Source: Sphingomonas kyeonggiensis (GTDB lineage: Bacteria; Pseudomonadota; Alphaproteobacteria; Sphingomonadales; Sphingomonadaceae). From it: DNA of 64,000 nt. Shown here piece by piece: positions 25,019 to 31,981 of this stretch. Position numbers and translations under genes: made by a program. The notes under the pieces are model-generated. The model saw only the letters and a list, made by a program, of their open reading frames with translations, searched no databases and was not told the DNA's origin. The stretch covers positions 806,001 through 870,000 of the forward strand of contig NZ_JAUSTJ010000001.1 in the NCBI RefSeq assembly GCF_030812785.1, read 5' to 3'. Every line of letters begins with the position of its first letter. Position 1 is the first letter of the stretch.

Positions 25019-25034
25019 GTGGCGGAGCGGGAGG
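25019..25034. repeat. Distal attachment site of the island
   Basis: GTGGCGGAGCGGGAGG, an exact copy of the last 15 bases (including CCA) of the tRNA-Ser gene plus one flanking base. Flanking bases on both sides differ from the tRNA copy, so the identity stops at 16 bp. Confidence 0.85.
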
Positions 25035-25353
25035 AATCTCAGCTTTGGCGGTAGTGAATTGATTTACTTGACGAATCTAGCAATGGTCGGTCGGCTACCC
25101 CCCACTTTTCCCCCCATTCGGTGTGAGATTTTATGGAACGATGCACGAGTTGCGTCCGTAATGCGTCGCCCAATGGCGGCCATTGAACGGTTGGTTCACC
25201 CTGTTAGCTTTTGGAAGGGGCATTGCGGTCCAGGCTTCTGACACTAGGAGGCGAACCCAGCGGATGCCATCGACGGTAGCGCAGATCATTTGACCGACGG
25301 TGGCGATCTGGTGGATGCTGGTGGTTGATCGACGAGGACGAAACCGCCTGACG
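25035..25353. other. Left-end island DNA, no supported gene
   Basis: About 320 bp between the attachment repeat and darT. It is relatively rich in A/T and probably holds the darTG promoter and the non-coding island end. A longer in-frame start for darT at 25300 falls here but adds residues unlike the family. No repeats or convincing consensus promoter were identified. Confidence 0.5.
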
Positions 25354-25998
25354 ATGCCCGCACCTGCCAGCCCTAAAATTTATCACATCGTCCACGTGGA
25401 CAAGTTGGCAGCAATTGCTGCGGACGGGTTTCTGTTTTCTGACGCGGTCATGGCGCAGCAACCGGCCAATGGCACCGTCATCGGCATGAACAACATCAAG
25501 GCGCGGCGGATGAACGAGTTGACGCTCGCAAGTCATCCAGACCTCCACGTCGGTCAGTGCGTGCCATTCTATTTCTGTCCGCGCTCGGTGATGCTCTATC
25601 TCATTTATCGCCGGAACTCGGAACTGGCGTACCAGGGTGGACAAAACCCGATTGTGCATCTCGTCGCCGATCTGCACGCGGTTGTCGCTTGGGCACAGGC
25701 AAATCAGCGACGTTGGGCGTTCACGCTGTCGAACGCGGGGTCCTACTATTTCGAAGATCGTTGTGATCTTGCACAACTCGGCGACATCAACTGGAACGCG
25801 GTGCAAACCGACCAATGGTCGGGGAGTCCGACCAAAGAGCAAAAGCAAGCCGAGTTCCTGCTTGAGCGGCATTTCCCTTGGCACCTGATCGAGCAGATCG
25901 GTGTGTTCAATCAGGCGATAGGCCAGCAGGTGGGGCAGGCCATCGCAGGCGCGGTGCATCGTCCCCCGGTTCACATTCGACCGGCGTGGTATTACTGA
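25354..25998 (+). CDS. darT: DarT-type DNA ADP-ribosyltransferase toxin
   Basis: 214 residues from MPAPASPKIYHIVHVDKL. DarT (DUF4433) uses NAD+ to ADP-ribosylate thymidine or guanosine in single-stranded DNA and acts as a toxin and anti-phage effector. Family features are YHIVHVDKLAAI at the N-terminus (NAD-binding His), NIKARRM, FYFCPRSVMLY, and KQAEFLLERHFPW near residue 165, whose Glu matches the catalytic residue. The size is normal. It is followed after 12 bases by darG, its antitoxin, so this is a complete pair. It is the first gene inside the left end of the island. Confidence 0.93.
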   Translation: MPAPASPKIYHIVHVDKLAAIAADGFLFSDAVMAQQPANGTVIGMNNIKARRMNELTLASHPDLHVGQCVPFYFCPRSVMLYLIYRRNSELAYQGGQNPIVHLVADLHAVVAWAQANQRRWAFTLSNAGSYYFEDRCDLAQLGDINWNAVQTDQWSGSPTKEQKQAEFLLERHFPWHLIEQIGVFNQAIGQQVGQAIAGAVHRPPVHIRPAWYY

Positions 25999-26010
25999 GG
26001 GCGAACAAAC

Positions 26011-27051
26011 ATGGCACAAATCGAACTCAGAACAGGCGATATCTTGAAGGCGAATGCAGAGGCAATCGTCAACACGGTGAACTGCGTCGGCATCATGGGG
26101 CGCGGGATCGCGCTTCAGTTCAAGAAGGCGTTCCCGGCCAACTTCCGCGCCTATGCGCTCGCCTGCGAGGATGGCGAGGTGCAGCCGGGCAAGATGTTCG
26201 TTTATGACACCGGCTCGTTCACCAACCCGCGCTACATCATCAATTTCCCCACCAAGCGGCACTGGAAGGGCAAGAGCCGGATAGAAGACATCGACAGCGG
26301 GCTGGCCGCACTGGCTCAGGAAATCAGCGAGCGGGGGATCAAGTCCATTGCCATACCGCCGCTTGGCGCGGGCCTTGGCGGGCTGGACTGGGATGACGTT
26401 CGTCCCCGCATCGAAGCTGCGCTACGCGATCTGCCCAACCTCGACGTGCTGATCTACGAGCCCAAGGGAGCGCCTGAGGTGGTCAAGTCGCGCGACGTGC
26501 CCAACATGACGCCGGGCCGCGCCGCGCTCATCGTGCTCATGAATCGCTATCTGCAAGGGCTCATGGACCCGTTCGTGACGCTGATCGAGGTTCAGAAGTT
26601 GATGTATTTCATGCAGGAAGCCGGACAACCGCTCCGGCTGAACTACATCAAGCATCACTACGGCCCCTATGCCACGAACCTCTCGCATGTCCTCAACAAG
26701 GTCGAGGGACATTTCGTCGCGGGGTATCAGGACGGTGGCGATCAGCCGGACAAGGAACTGACCATCGTGCCTGGCGCGATCCCGGAGGCAGAGGCATCGC
26801 TAGAGCACGAAGCGGTAACTCACGCCCACTTCAACAAGGTGGCTGATCTGGTTGACGGCTTCGAGACACCGTATGGGCTGGAACTGCTGGCGACGGTCCA
26901 TTGGGTGGCCACCCGTGAGGGGGCTGATACCGCTGAGAAGGCTCTCGCCGGGGTTCGGGGATGGAATGACCGTAAAAAAGTGTTCACCGAGCGTCAGGTC
27001 GCCATCGCGTTTGATACGCTCAAATCCAAAGGCTGGCTCGCCGCCGCGTGA
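26011..27051 (+). CDS. darG: DarG-type macrodomain antitoxin
   Basis: 346 residues. The N-terminal macrodomain (about 1-150) has TGDILKANAEAIVNTVNCVGIMGRGIALQFKKAF-type motifs, including VNTVN, GIMGRGIA and GAGLGGLDW, which bind and hydrolyse ADP-ribose on DNA. The C-terminal half (from about 165) is the DarG extension (DUF4065-like, with VEVQKLMYFMQEAG-like sequence), thought to bind and neutralise DarT directly. Length matches full-size DarG. It lies 12 bases after darT on the same strand and ends convergent with the PIN-QueC-like operon. Confidence 0.94.
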   Translation: MAQIELRTGDILKANAEAIVNTVNCVGIMGRGIALQFKKAFPANFRAYALACEDGEVQPGKMFVYDTGSFTNPRYIINFPTKRHWKGKSRIEDIDSGLAALAQEISERGIKSIAIPPLGAGLGGLDWDDVRPRIEAALRDLPNLDVLIYEPKGAPEVVKSRDVPNMTPGRAALIVLMNRYLQGLMDPFVTLIEVQKLMYFMQEAGQPLRLNYIKHHYGPYATNLSHVLNKVEGHFVAGYQDGGDQPDKELTIVPGAIPEAEASLEHEAVTHAHFNKVADLVDGFETPYGLELLATVHWVATREGADTAEKALAGVRGWNDRKKVFTERQVAIAFDTLKSKGWLAAA

Positions 27052-27236
27052 GCGCGAAGCGACTTGAGATACTTCAAGGCGCTGATTTTCGCAGGCATGA
27101 CGTGGCTGCAAGTGTGCATCGCCCAGCGCGGGACCGTGGGCCTATGGCCGACTGGTGGGCTATGCGCGACAAGTTGCGAAGGCAGGCCGAAGCTCAACGG
27201 AGCGCTTCGAGCCATCGAAGCGCCCGCGGGATAGGG

Positions 27237-27902
27237 TCATTGGAGATTGTGCCCTTTGATCAAGCTTGCGGACAGCGGAGCCTCCAAATCAGTTCGTGGA
27301 ACGCTTCTCACTCGCGCTGGAAGACTCAGGCACAGGCGTATTCTATCAGCCCCAAGGTAGACACAAACCTCGTCGAGCAAGTGATCGGGAACTCGCATGC
27401 GCGCTCCTATGAGCGAGGCAAACAACGCGTCGGCGATCTGGCCGGCGTCCAGCACCGCGCGGACCTGCGTACTCAAAAGAAGGTCGGTGGTTGTGGCGAC
27501 GGTGAGGACCGGAAATCGAGTGGCGGCAATGGAGATCGCCTTGCGCTCGTCGATTAGCGCGGTCGCGCCCAGGTGGAGGGCGATCGCGAGCGTGGCGGCC
27601 TCGCCATCGTCTAACGTCTGGCTGGCGGGGCCGGCGACCAAGCTCAGATAGACGTCCTCCATCTCCTCCGGCAGGTCGACGACCATGACATAGCCGGCTG
27701 CGATCAGCGGCGTGACGCTGGCGTGGGTGCTGCGGCCCTTGTCGCGCCCGCGTTCGAGTTCGCCGAGCGCGATGCTCGAAATGATCGCGGGCCTTGGCAA
27801 GGCGTGCAGTACGTCCCTCGCGCGCCCACTGGCGACAAGATTGATCCAGACGCTGGCATCAGCGACGAGCGGCGGTTCAGGCCGAAAACGAACGGGATCC
27901 AT
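27237..27902 (-). CDS. PIN-domain ribonuclease-like protein
   Basis: 221 residues from MDPVRFRPEP. The four acidic positions of PIN nucleases are visible: VADASVWINL, IALGELERG, LDDGEAATLA and ALIDERKA. These coordinate Mg2+/Mn2+ in VapC-type RNases. The start overlaps the end of the HTH-metallopeptidase gene by 26 bases in another frame and has GGAG upstream; longer in-frame starts would lie wholly inside that gene. It is the last gene of a four-gene overlapping operon. The C-terminal 60 residues extend beyond the PIN core. It is the likely toxic effector, controlled by the upstream HTH-peptidase (inference). Confidence 0.85.
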   Translation of the reverse strand: MDPVRFRPEPPLVADASVWINLVASGRARDVLHALPRPAIISSIALGELERGRDKGRSTHASVTPLIAAGYVMVVDLPEEMEDVYLSLVAGPASQTLDDGEAATLAIALHLGATALIDERKAISIAATRFPVLTVATTTDLLLSTQVRAVLDAGQIADALFASLIGARMRVPDHLLDEVCVYLGADRIRLCLSLPARVRSVPRTDLEAPLSASLIKGHNLQ

Positions 27903-29058
27903 CCGTCTCAGCTCCTTCCGCTTCGAACTCATCAATGAGTGTCCGGGCATCGACGCGGTCGATGTGGAGGAGACGGGCAATCTGGCCTTCGCTGAGTAGC
28001 GCTTGACGCCAAGCTTCGCTGGCCATGACACCCATGCGCATCGAGATCTGGCGACGCGCGTCGACTTTGGCATCGTCAGGTGGGATCAGGTCGCCGAGAA
28101 CCTCAAGCGCTTGGGCATCGGTGATCCCGCCCTGCTGGACGAACCAGTCCCAAGCGCCTGGCTTTGCGAGCCCCAGCTCTTCAAGCCGCCTGACCATGGC
28201 TTCGCGTGAGACGCCGAAGACGTGGGCCAGCAAAATGATGTGCCGGCGGGTCAACTTCGACGCTCCGGCGGTCAGCTCTTGGAATTTGACGTGCACCGCT
28301 CGAGCCGGAGTGAGGAAGCAGCGTGCAAAGGTGTTGGCATAGCGCTCCTCCCGGGTTGATTCGGGCGTCCCATCATGAAGTGTGTCCGGCGATTGGCGGG
28401 TCGAGATGAAGTGCCCCAACTCATGTGCGCCGGTCTGAGTGCGGCGATCGCGCGGATGGTCGGCGTTCAGCAGGATACAGGCGCCCGCGCGTTCGTCGAA
28501 AGCGTAGAGCCCCGAGATTTTTGGGTCGAGTTTCCGCACATAGACACGCGCGCCAAGCTGCAGCTCGAGCAAGCTCACGATATCGTGAACTGGCGCGAGC
28601 CCGAGCCCAAGCCACTGACGCAATTCGGCGGCGTCGTGCTCAGCCTGAAGGGCGACATTGCCCGGCAGCAATGGGCGCTCGGGCGGATCGAGCCGCGCGC
28701 GGTGGATGCCAAGCAGGTCCTCGAACTCAACCTCTGCCTGGACGAGGCGATTGAGCAGTTCGATGGCCGCTTCCAGTTTCTCGCTCTGCTCGCCGGTATG
28801 ACGGAACCGCGGCCGCAGATCCACGCGGATGCTGTCCTGGCGCAGTAGTTCGTTTAGCGACAGCCCGTAGAGAACCGCGAGCTTCTGGAGTTCATCGACG
28901 CGCGGCCGACGCTGCCCTTGCTCCATCGCAACCAGAGTGGTGCGTGCGACATCGAGCGCAGCCGCTGCGGCCGCCTGCGTGAACTTCGCGTTCTCGCGAG
29001 CCTGCCGTAGCAGATCTCCCAAGTCTTTGGGCGATAGTCCGCCCGGGATCAGTGCCAT
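27877..29058 (-). CDS. XRE-type HTH + ImmA/IrrE metallopeptidase fusion
   Basis: 393 residues. Residues about 9-65 are an XRE/Cro HTH (LGDLLRQARENAKFTQAAAA and LDVARTTLVAMEQGQRRP). The middle holds an ImmA/IrrE peptidase with the zinc motif AHELGHFIS and a following EERYANTFARCFLTP, the expected downstream Glu helix. Such fusions serve as antitoxin-like regulators (COG2856) and in phage-repressor cleavage. It overlaps the QueC-like gene by ten bases and the PIN gene by 26, so the operon is translationally linked. The C-terminal 100 residues have no family I recognise. Confidence 0.9.
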   Translation of the reverse strand: MALIPGGLSPKDLGDLLRQARENAKFTQAAAAAALDVARTTLVAMEQGQRRPRVDELQKLAVLYGLSLNELLRQDSIRVDLRPRFRHTGEQSEKLEAAIELLNRLVQAEVEFEDLLGIHRARLDPPERPLLPGNVALQAEHDAAELRQWLGLGLAPVHDIVSLLELQLGARVYVRKLDPKISGLYAFDERAGACILLNADHPRDRRTQTGAHELGHFISTRQSPDTLHDGTPESTREERYANTFARCFLTPARAVHVKFQELTAGASKLTRRHIILLAHVFGVSREAMVRRLEELGLAKPGAWDWFVQQGGITDAQALEVLGDLIPPDDAKVDARRQISMRMGVMASEAWRQALLSEGQIARLLHIDRVDARTLIDEFEAEGAETDGSRSFSA

Positions 29059-30437
29059 GGCGACACCATAGCAACGCGGGAGACGAATGAGCGGTTACCG
29101 AGGCTGACGAGGAAATCGAGCCACTCTGCCCGGTGCCGCTCAAGCAAACCCGTCAGTGCGCGCTCGCCTTCGACCATCTCGACACCGAGCGCGTCAGCGG
29201 TTTCGCGCGCAACACGACGAACGGTGCGCTGGTGCAGGTCGGCCCCGCTGAGCGCAGCGAGATGGTCGAGATGAAGGATACCAGCGAGTGCATAGTCGCG
29301 AAACGCCGATGACATGCGGGAGAAGCCCGCCACGGCGCCTTCTTCCATTTCGGCGGCGCGTAGGTTCTCCCAGATATATCGCGAGGGCGGTTCTTCGATC
29401 CCTGCGCGGTGCATGCTCATGCGCCGCAACATGCAGGCTGCGCAGACGCCGCACTGGCGACGCTCGCCATCGAAGCTAACGCGACGCGAATCCTGCCAGC
29501 ACGAGCGCGTATCATGCCAGGTGGGTGGATTGGCGAGAGAGTTCGCCATGGCGAGGGTTTCGCCCTTGGTGCTCCAAATACGGGGGTATTCATAGGTCGG
29601 GGCCTTGTCGGTGAGGGCTTGAAACAACCGCTCGATACGTCGGGTAAATGCAGGGTGAACGCGATAATCGGGATAGCTCTGCCCAGACGAGGCCAGGATA
29701 GGCCCAAGCGCACCCTGTCCGCTCTCGGTGACCACGATGCGGTCGACGGGAGCGAGCTGGGCGGCAATGCCAGTGATCACCGCGAACTTGAAGCCCCGAG
29801 ACCGCGCGGACGATTCAACGCGCTGACGCTTGCCGAGCTTCACGTCGAACGGGACGGTCGCGAAGCGGCGCTTCTTGCGCGGGACCTTAGCGCTGTCGAC
29901 ACCCTTGGAACCGAGACGGACGCGGACGAGACCGCCTTTCTCCTGGTTCTCGACGATCGCGGCGACGGCCCGGGAGTCGAGCCCGTCACTATAGGGCATG
30001 ATGATCTTGTCGGGGGTGTCGAGTTCAAGGCGACGCGGCAAGATTTTCGTCACGGGATCGCGGCGTTCGGTGAAGCTGACAGTCCAGCGATCGCCAGTTA
30101 GAAAGGCGAGCGCCTCTTCGAGCGTGCTACGGACTAGTGGCGAGCTCCATTTCTCTTCTTCATGCACCGCCACGAGCAAGTCGAACGACCGCGCCCAGCC
30201 CCAGGCCGGCCGCCGGACGCTGAGGTCGCAATATTCGACCGCGGCCGCTATCACGAGTAGGTCGATCAGATCGCGACGCCAGTCGGCGAAGAAGAAGTCC
30301 TTAAGCCCCTCGATCGACAACGTGATGGTCTGGCCGAGCGTTGCCAGGCGCGCGCCCTCTCGCGGCGCTTCGCCGATCTCGATGGCATCGACACGGTGCG
30401 GCACCGTCTCTGCGACATGATAGGCCTTGGCGGTCAA
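29049..30437 (-). CDS. QueC/QatC-like PP-loop enzyme
   Basis: 462 residues, about twice the size of housekeeping QueC. The PP-loop motif is MPYSDGLDSRAVAA (SDGLDS in place of SGGLDS), near residue 150. The zinc site typical of QueC is kept: a Cys in RSCWQ, then QCGVCAACMLRR (CxxCxxC). QueC makes 7-cyano-7-deazaguanine in queuosine synthesis, but long QueC-like proteins are parts of defence systems (QatC of QatABCD and Cap9 of type IV CBASS). The gene overlaps its upstream neighbour by four bases. No queD, queE or folE is nearby, so a defence role is more likely than queuosine synthesis. Confidence 0.84.
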   Translation of the reverse strand: MTAKAYHVAETVPHRVDAIEIGEAPREGARLATLGQTITLSIEGLKDFFFADWRRDLIDLLVIAAAVEYCDLSVRRPAWGWARSFDLLVAVHEEEKWSSPLVRSTLEEALAFLTGDRWTVSFTERRDPVTKILPRRLELDTPDKIIMPYSDGLDSRAVAAIVENQEKGGLVRVRLGSKGVDSAKVPRKKRRFATVPFDVKLGKRQRVESSARSRGFKFAVITGIAAQLAPVDRIVVTESGQGALGPILASSGQSYPDYRVHPAFTRRIERLFQALTDKAPTYEYPRIWSTKGETLAMANSLANPPTWHDTRSCWQDSRRVSFDGERRQCGVCAACMLRRMSMHRAGIEEPPSRYIWENLRAAEMEEGAVAGFSRMSSAFRDYALAGILHLDHLAALSGADLHQRTVRRVARETADALGVEMVEGERALTGLLERHRAEWLDFLVSLGNRSFVSRVAMVSPWH

Positions 30438-31003
30438 AGCGGAACTCCATCATCGAGGCCGGAATAGACGACGGTGGCGGTCCGCGCCGGCGCGTCCGGT
30501 GCCCGCAACAGCATCCGGGCAACGCCGGACACGTCCACGCCGCCATGTGCTTCTTCGAGACGCAAACGGGTGGCGCGCGCTCGGTGATCCGAGGCTTCGC
30601 GATGCATATGTTCTTCGATCTGGCGGCTCCCAGCGAGCATGCGATCAGACACGCTGGCTTCTGCGGCGCGCTGGAGCGCCGCCTGCCCGCGAAGGCCGTC
30701 CTGCAAAGCATCGATCGCGTTGTTCACGAGCCCATGCTCCATAGTCGAGGAGCATTCACGATGGAGCGCGTTCAGGTCAGCGGTCGGCAGATCCCGAAAA
30801 AGCCCGGGCTCGTCGGGACCGATGATCATAGCCGTCACACGACGCACGAGGCCGGCAGAAAGCTCTGCGCGGCAGTCGCGCTCCGCAGCTTGCTGCAGTG
30901 CTTCGGAAATCTCGGGCATCGAAAATGAAGATAGAAAGGCGCGCTTCGCCGCCCGCTTCCACTTCGGTGACATCGGCAAGGAACGGTATGGACCATCGCT
31001 CAT
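30434..31003 (-). CDS. Small protein of unknown function preceding QueC-like gene
   Basis: 189 residues from MSDGPYRSLPMSPKWKRAAK; AGGAGGG six bases before this ATG makes it clearly better than the in-frame start at 31033. It is charged and mostly helical, with an Arg/Glu-rich coiled segment (about 120-160) and no membrane helix or known catalytic motif. It stands where QatB stands relative to QatC in QatABCD, and QatB-like proteins have no known fold either, but I could not confirm homology. It overlaps the QueC-like start by four bases, so the two products are likely partners. Confidence 0.7.
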   Translation of the reverse strand: MSDGPYRSLPMSPKWKRAAKRAFLSSFSMPEISEALQQAAERDCRAELSAGLVRRVTAMIIGPDEPGLFRDLPTADLNALHRECSSTMEHGLVNNAIDALQDGLRGQAALQRAAEASVSDRMLAGSRQIEEHMHREASDHRARATRLRLEEAHGGVDVSGVARMLLRAPDAPARTATVVYSGLDDGVPL

Positions 31004-31016
31004 GTGAAGCCCTCCT

Positions 31017-31052
31017 GGAATCCTAAATTCCAAATAGACCTGACATTGTCAA
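31017..31052 (-). promoter_or_regulatory. Promoter/operator of the QueC-PIN operon
   Basis: On the minus strand TTGACA lies at 31052-31047 with AATTTA 17 bases further (31029-31024), a perfect -35 with a weak -10. Two inverted repeats overlap it: TGACA-T-TGTCA (31041-31051) on the -35 and GGAAT-CCTAA-ATTCC (31017-31031) covering the -10 and running up to the ribosome binding site. Repeats at these positions suit autoregulation by the HTH protein of the operon (inference). Confidence 0.55.
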
Positions 31053-31350
31053 CACTTCTCGATAAGAAACCTGCCATGCCTCAGCTGGGCACGTTCCGCC
31101 GCGTGATTCGTGGGCTGCCAGGCCCGTTGGAACGGGTGAGTCGACCGGATGACATATGGGTGGCGCTAACGGGTAAATTGGTGCTGCAGCGACTTCGAAT
31201 TGCGCGTGAGCGTTAGAGTCATTTGTAGAGCGAACGTGCTTCCGAGGTGGACCAGCAGGGACGCGCGCAAAATCGCAACCTGTCACTCTCGCATGAATTC
31301 TGGTTTTGGGGCGGACTTTGGGCAGCTTAGCCTAGAAGGCGCAAAGCTCG
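31053..31350. other. Intergenic, no supported gene
   Basis: About 300 bp between the QueC-PIN operon promoter and the end of the DUF6118-like gene. Short open frames on both strands show no family motif or ribosome binding site. No terminator with a T-run was recognised. Confidence 0.5.
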
Positions 31351-31971
31351 CTATTTATGTCGCGCTGGCGGGTTCTCTCGCTCACGGACGACAATCTGCT
31401 TCCAACGCTCTGGATCGGCCTTTGCCATCATCCGCTGGCCAGCCCGCCACATATCGGCATCAAGCATTCGGGCGGCGATTCGCTCTGGTACCGCCCAGCT
31501 AACCGGAAGTGATCTTGCGATAGCCCCCGGCAAAATAGCGAACGTCACCATGCCCGCGACAGCGAACGCTATACGGTTGTGCAGCAACTCGCGGTTCTGC
31601 TCGACGGTCGATCGCGACCGCGCGATCATCGCGTCGATGCGGCCGGCGGCGGCGTCCATGCCCGCAGCCGCGCGCTGTAACATTTGCTGATCGCACTCCC
31701 GGCTAGCAACTGCGGCCGCAGCGATCTGGCTGCCTATGCCCTCGGGGGTCAGCCGCATGGCAGGCTGTTTGGCGATATTCCCCACCCAGCTCGTGACCAC
31801 CTCAAGCCGCTTCGAAATCTCTTCGAGGCTAGGCGCGTAATCGGGCTGAGAGCTGCGCTCGTCGGTGAGCCGTTCCACAGCGCGACGAAGCAGGCTGATC
31901 TCCGCACGCAACTCGCCGAATGCATGCGCGGCGAGGCTGGTGTCTACTTCGCGGGTGCTGTCTTGATCCAT
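31351..31971 (-). CDS. DUF6118-like protein linked to TraA
   Basis: 206 residues from MDQDSTREVDTSLAAHAFGE. The N-terminal part is a coiled-coil-like helical region (LRAEISLLRRAVERL), then a second helical stretch, a membrane segment (IAFAVAGMVTFAILPGAI) and a short C-terminal tail containing WRAGQRMM. I recall proteins of this form downstream of TraA in alphaproteobacterial plasmids, annotated DUF6118. The gene begins 11 bases after the traA stop and is probably co-transcribed. Its role in transfer is unknown; a membrane anchor for the relaxosome is one possibility. Confidence 0.7.
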   Translation of the reverse strand: MDQDSTREVDTSLAAHAFGELRAEISLLRRAVERLTDERSSQPDYAPSLEEISKRLEVVTSWVGNIAKQPAMRLTPEGIGSQIAAAAVASRECDQQMLQRAAAGMDAAAGRIDAMIARSRSTVEQNRELLHNRIAFAVAGMVTFAILPGAIARSLPVSWAVPERIAARMLDADMWRAGQRMMAKADPERWKQIVVRERENPPARHK

Positions 31972-31981
31972 CCACAAGTGT

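Noticed and set aside
29049..30437. Housekeeping QueC for queuosine synthesis
   Set aside because: The protein is about twice the usual size, the motif is SDGLDS, and no queuosine genes are near, while HTH-peptidase and PIN genes overlap it.
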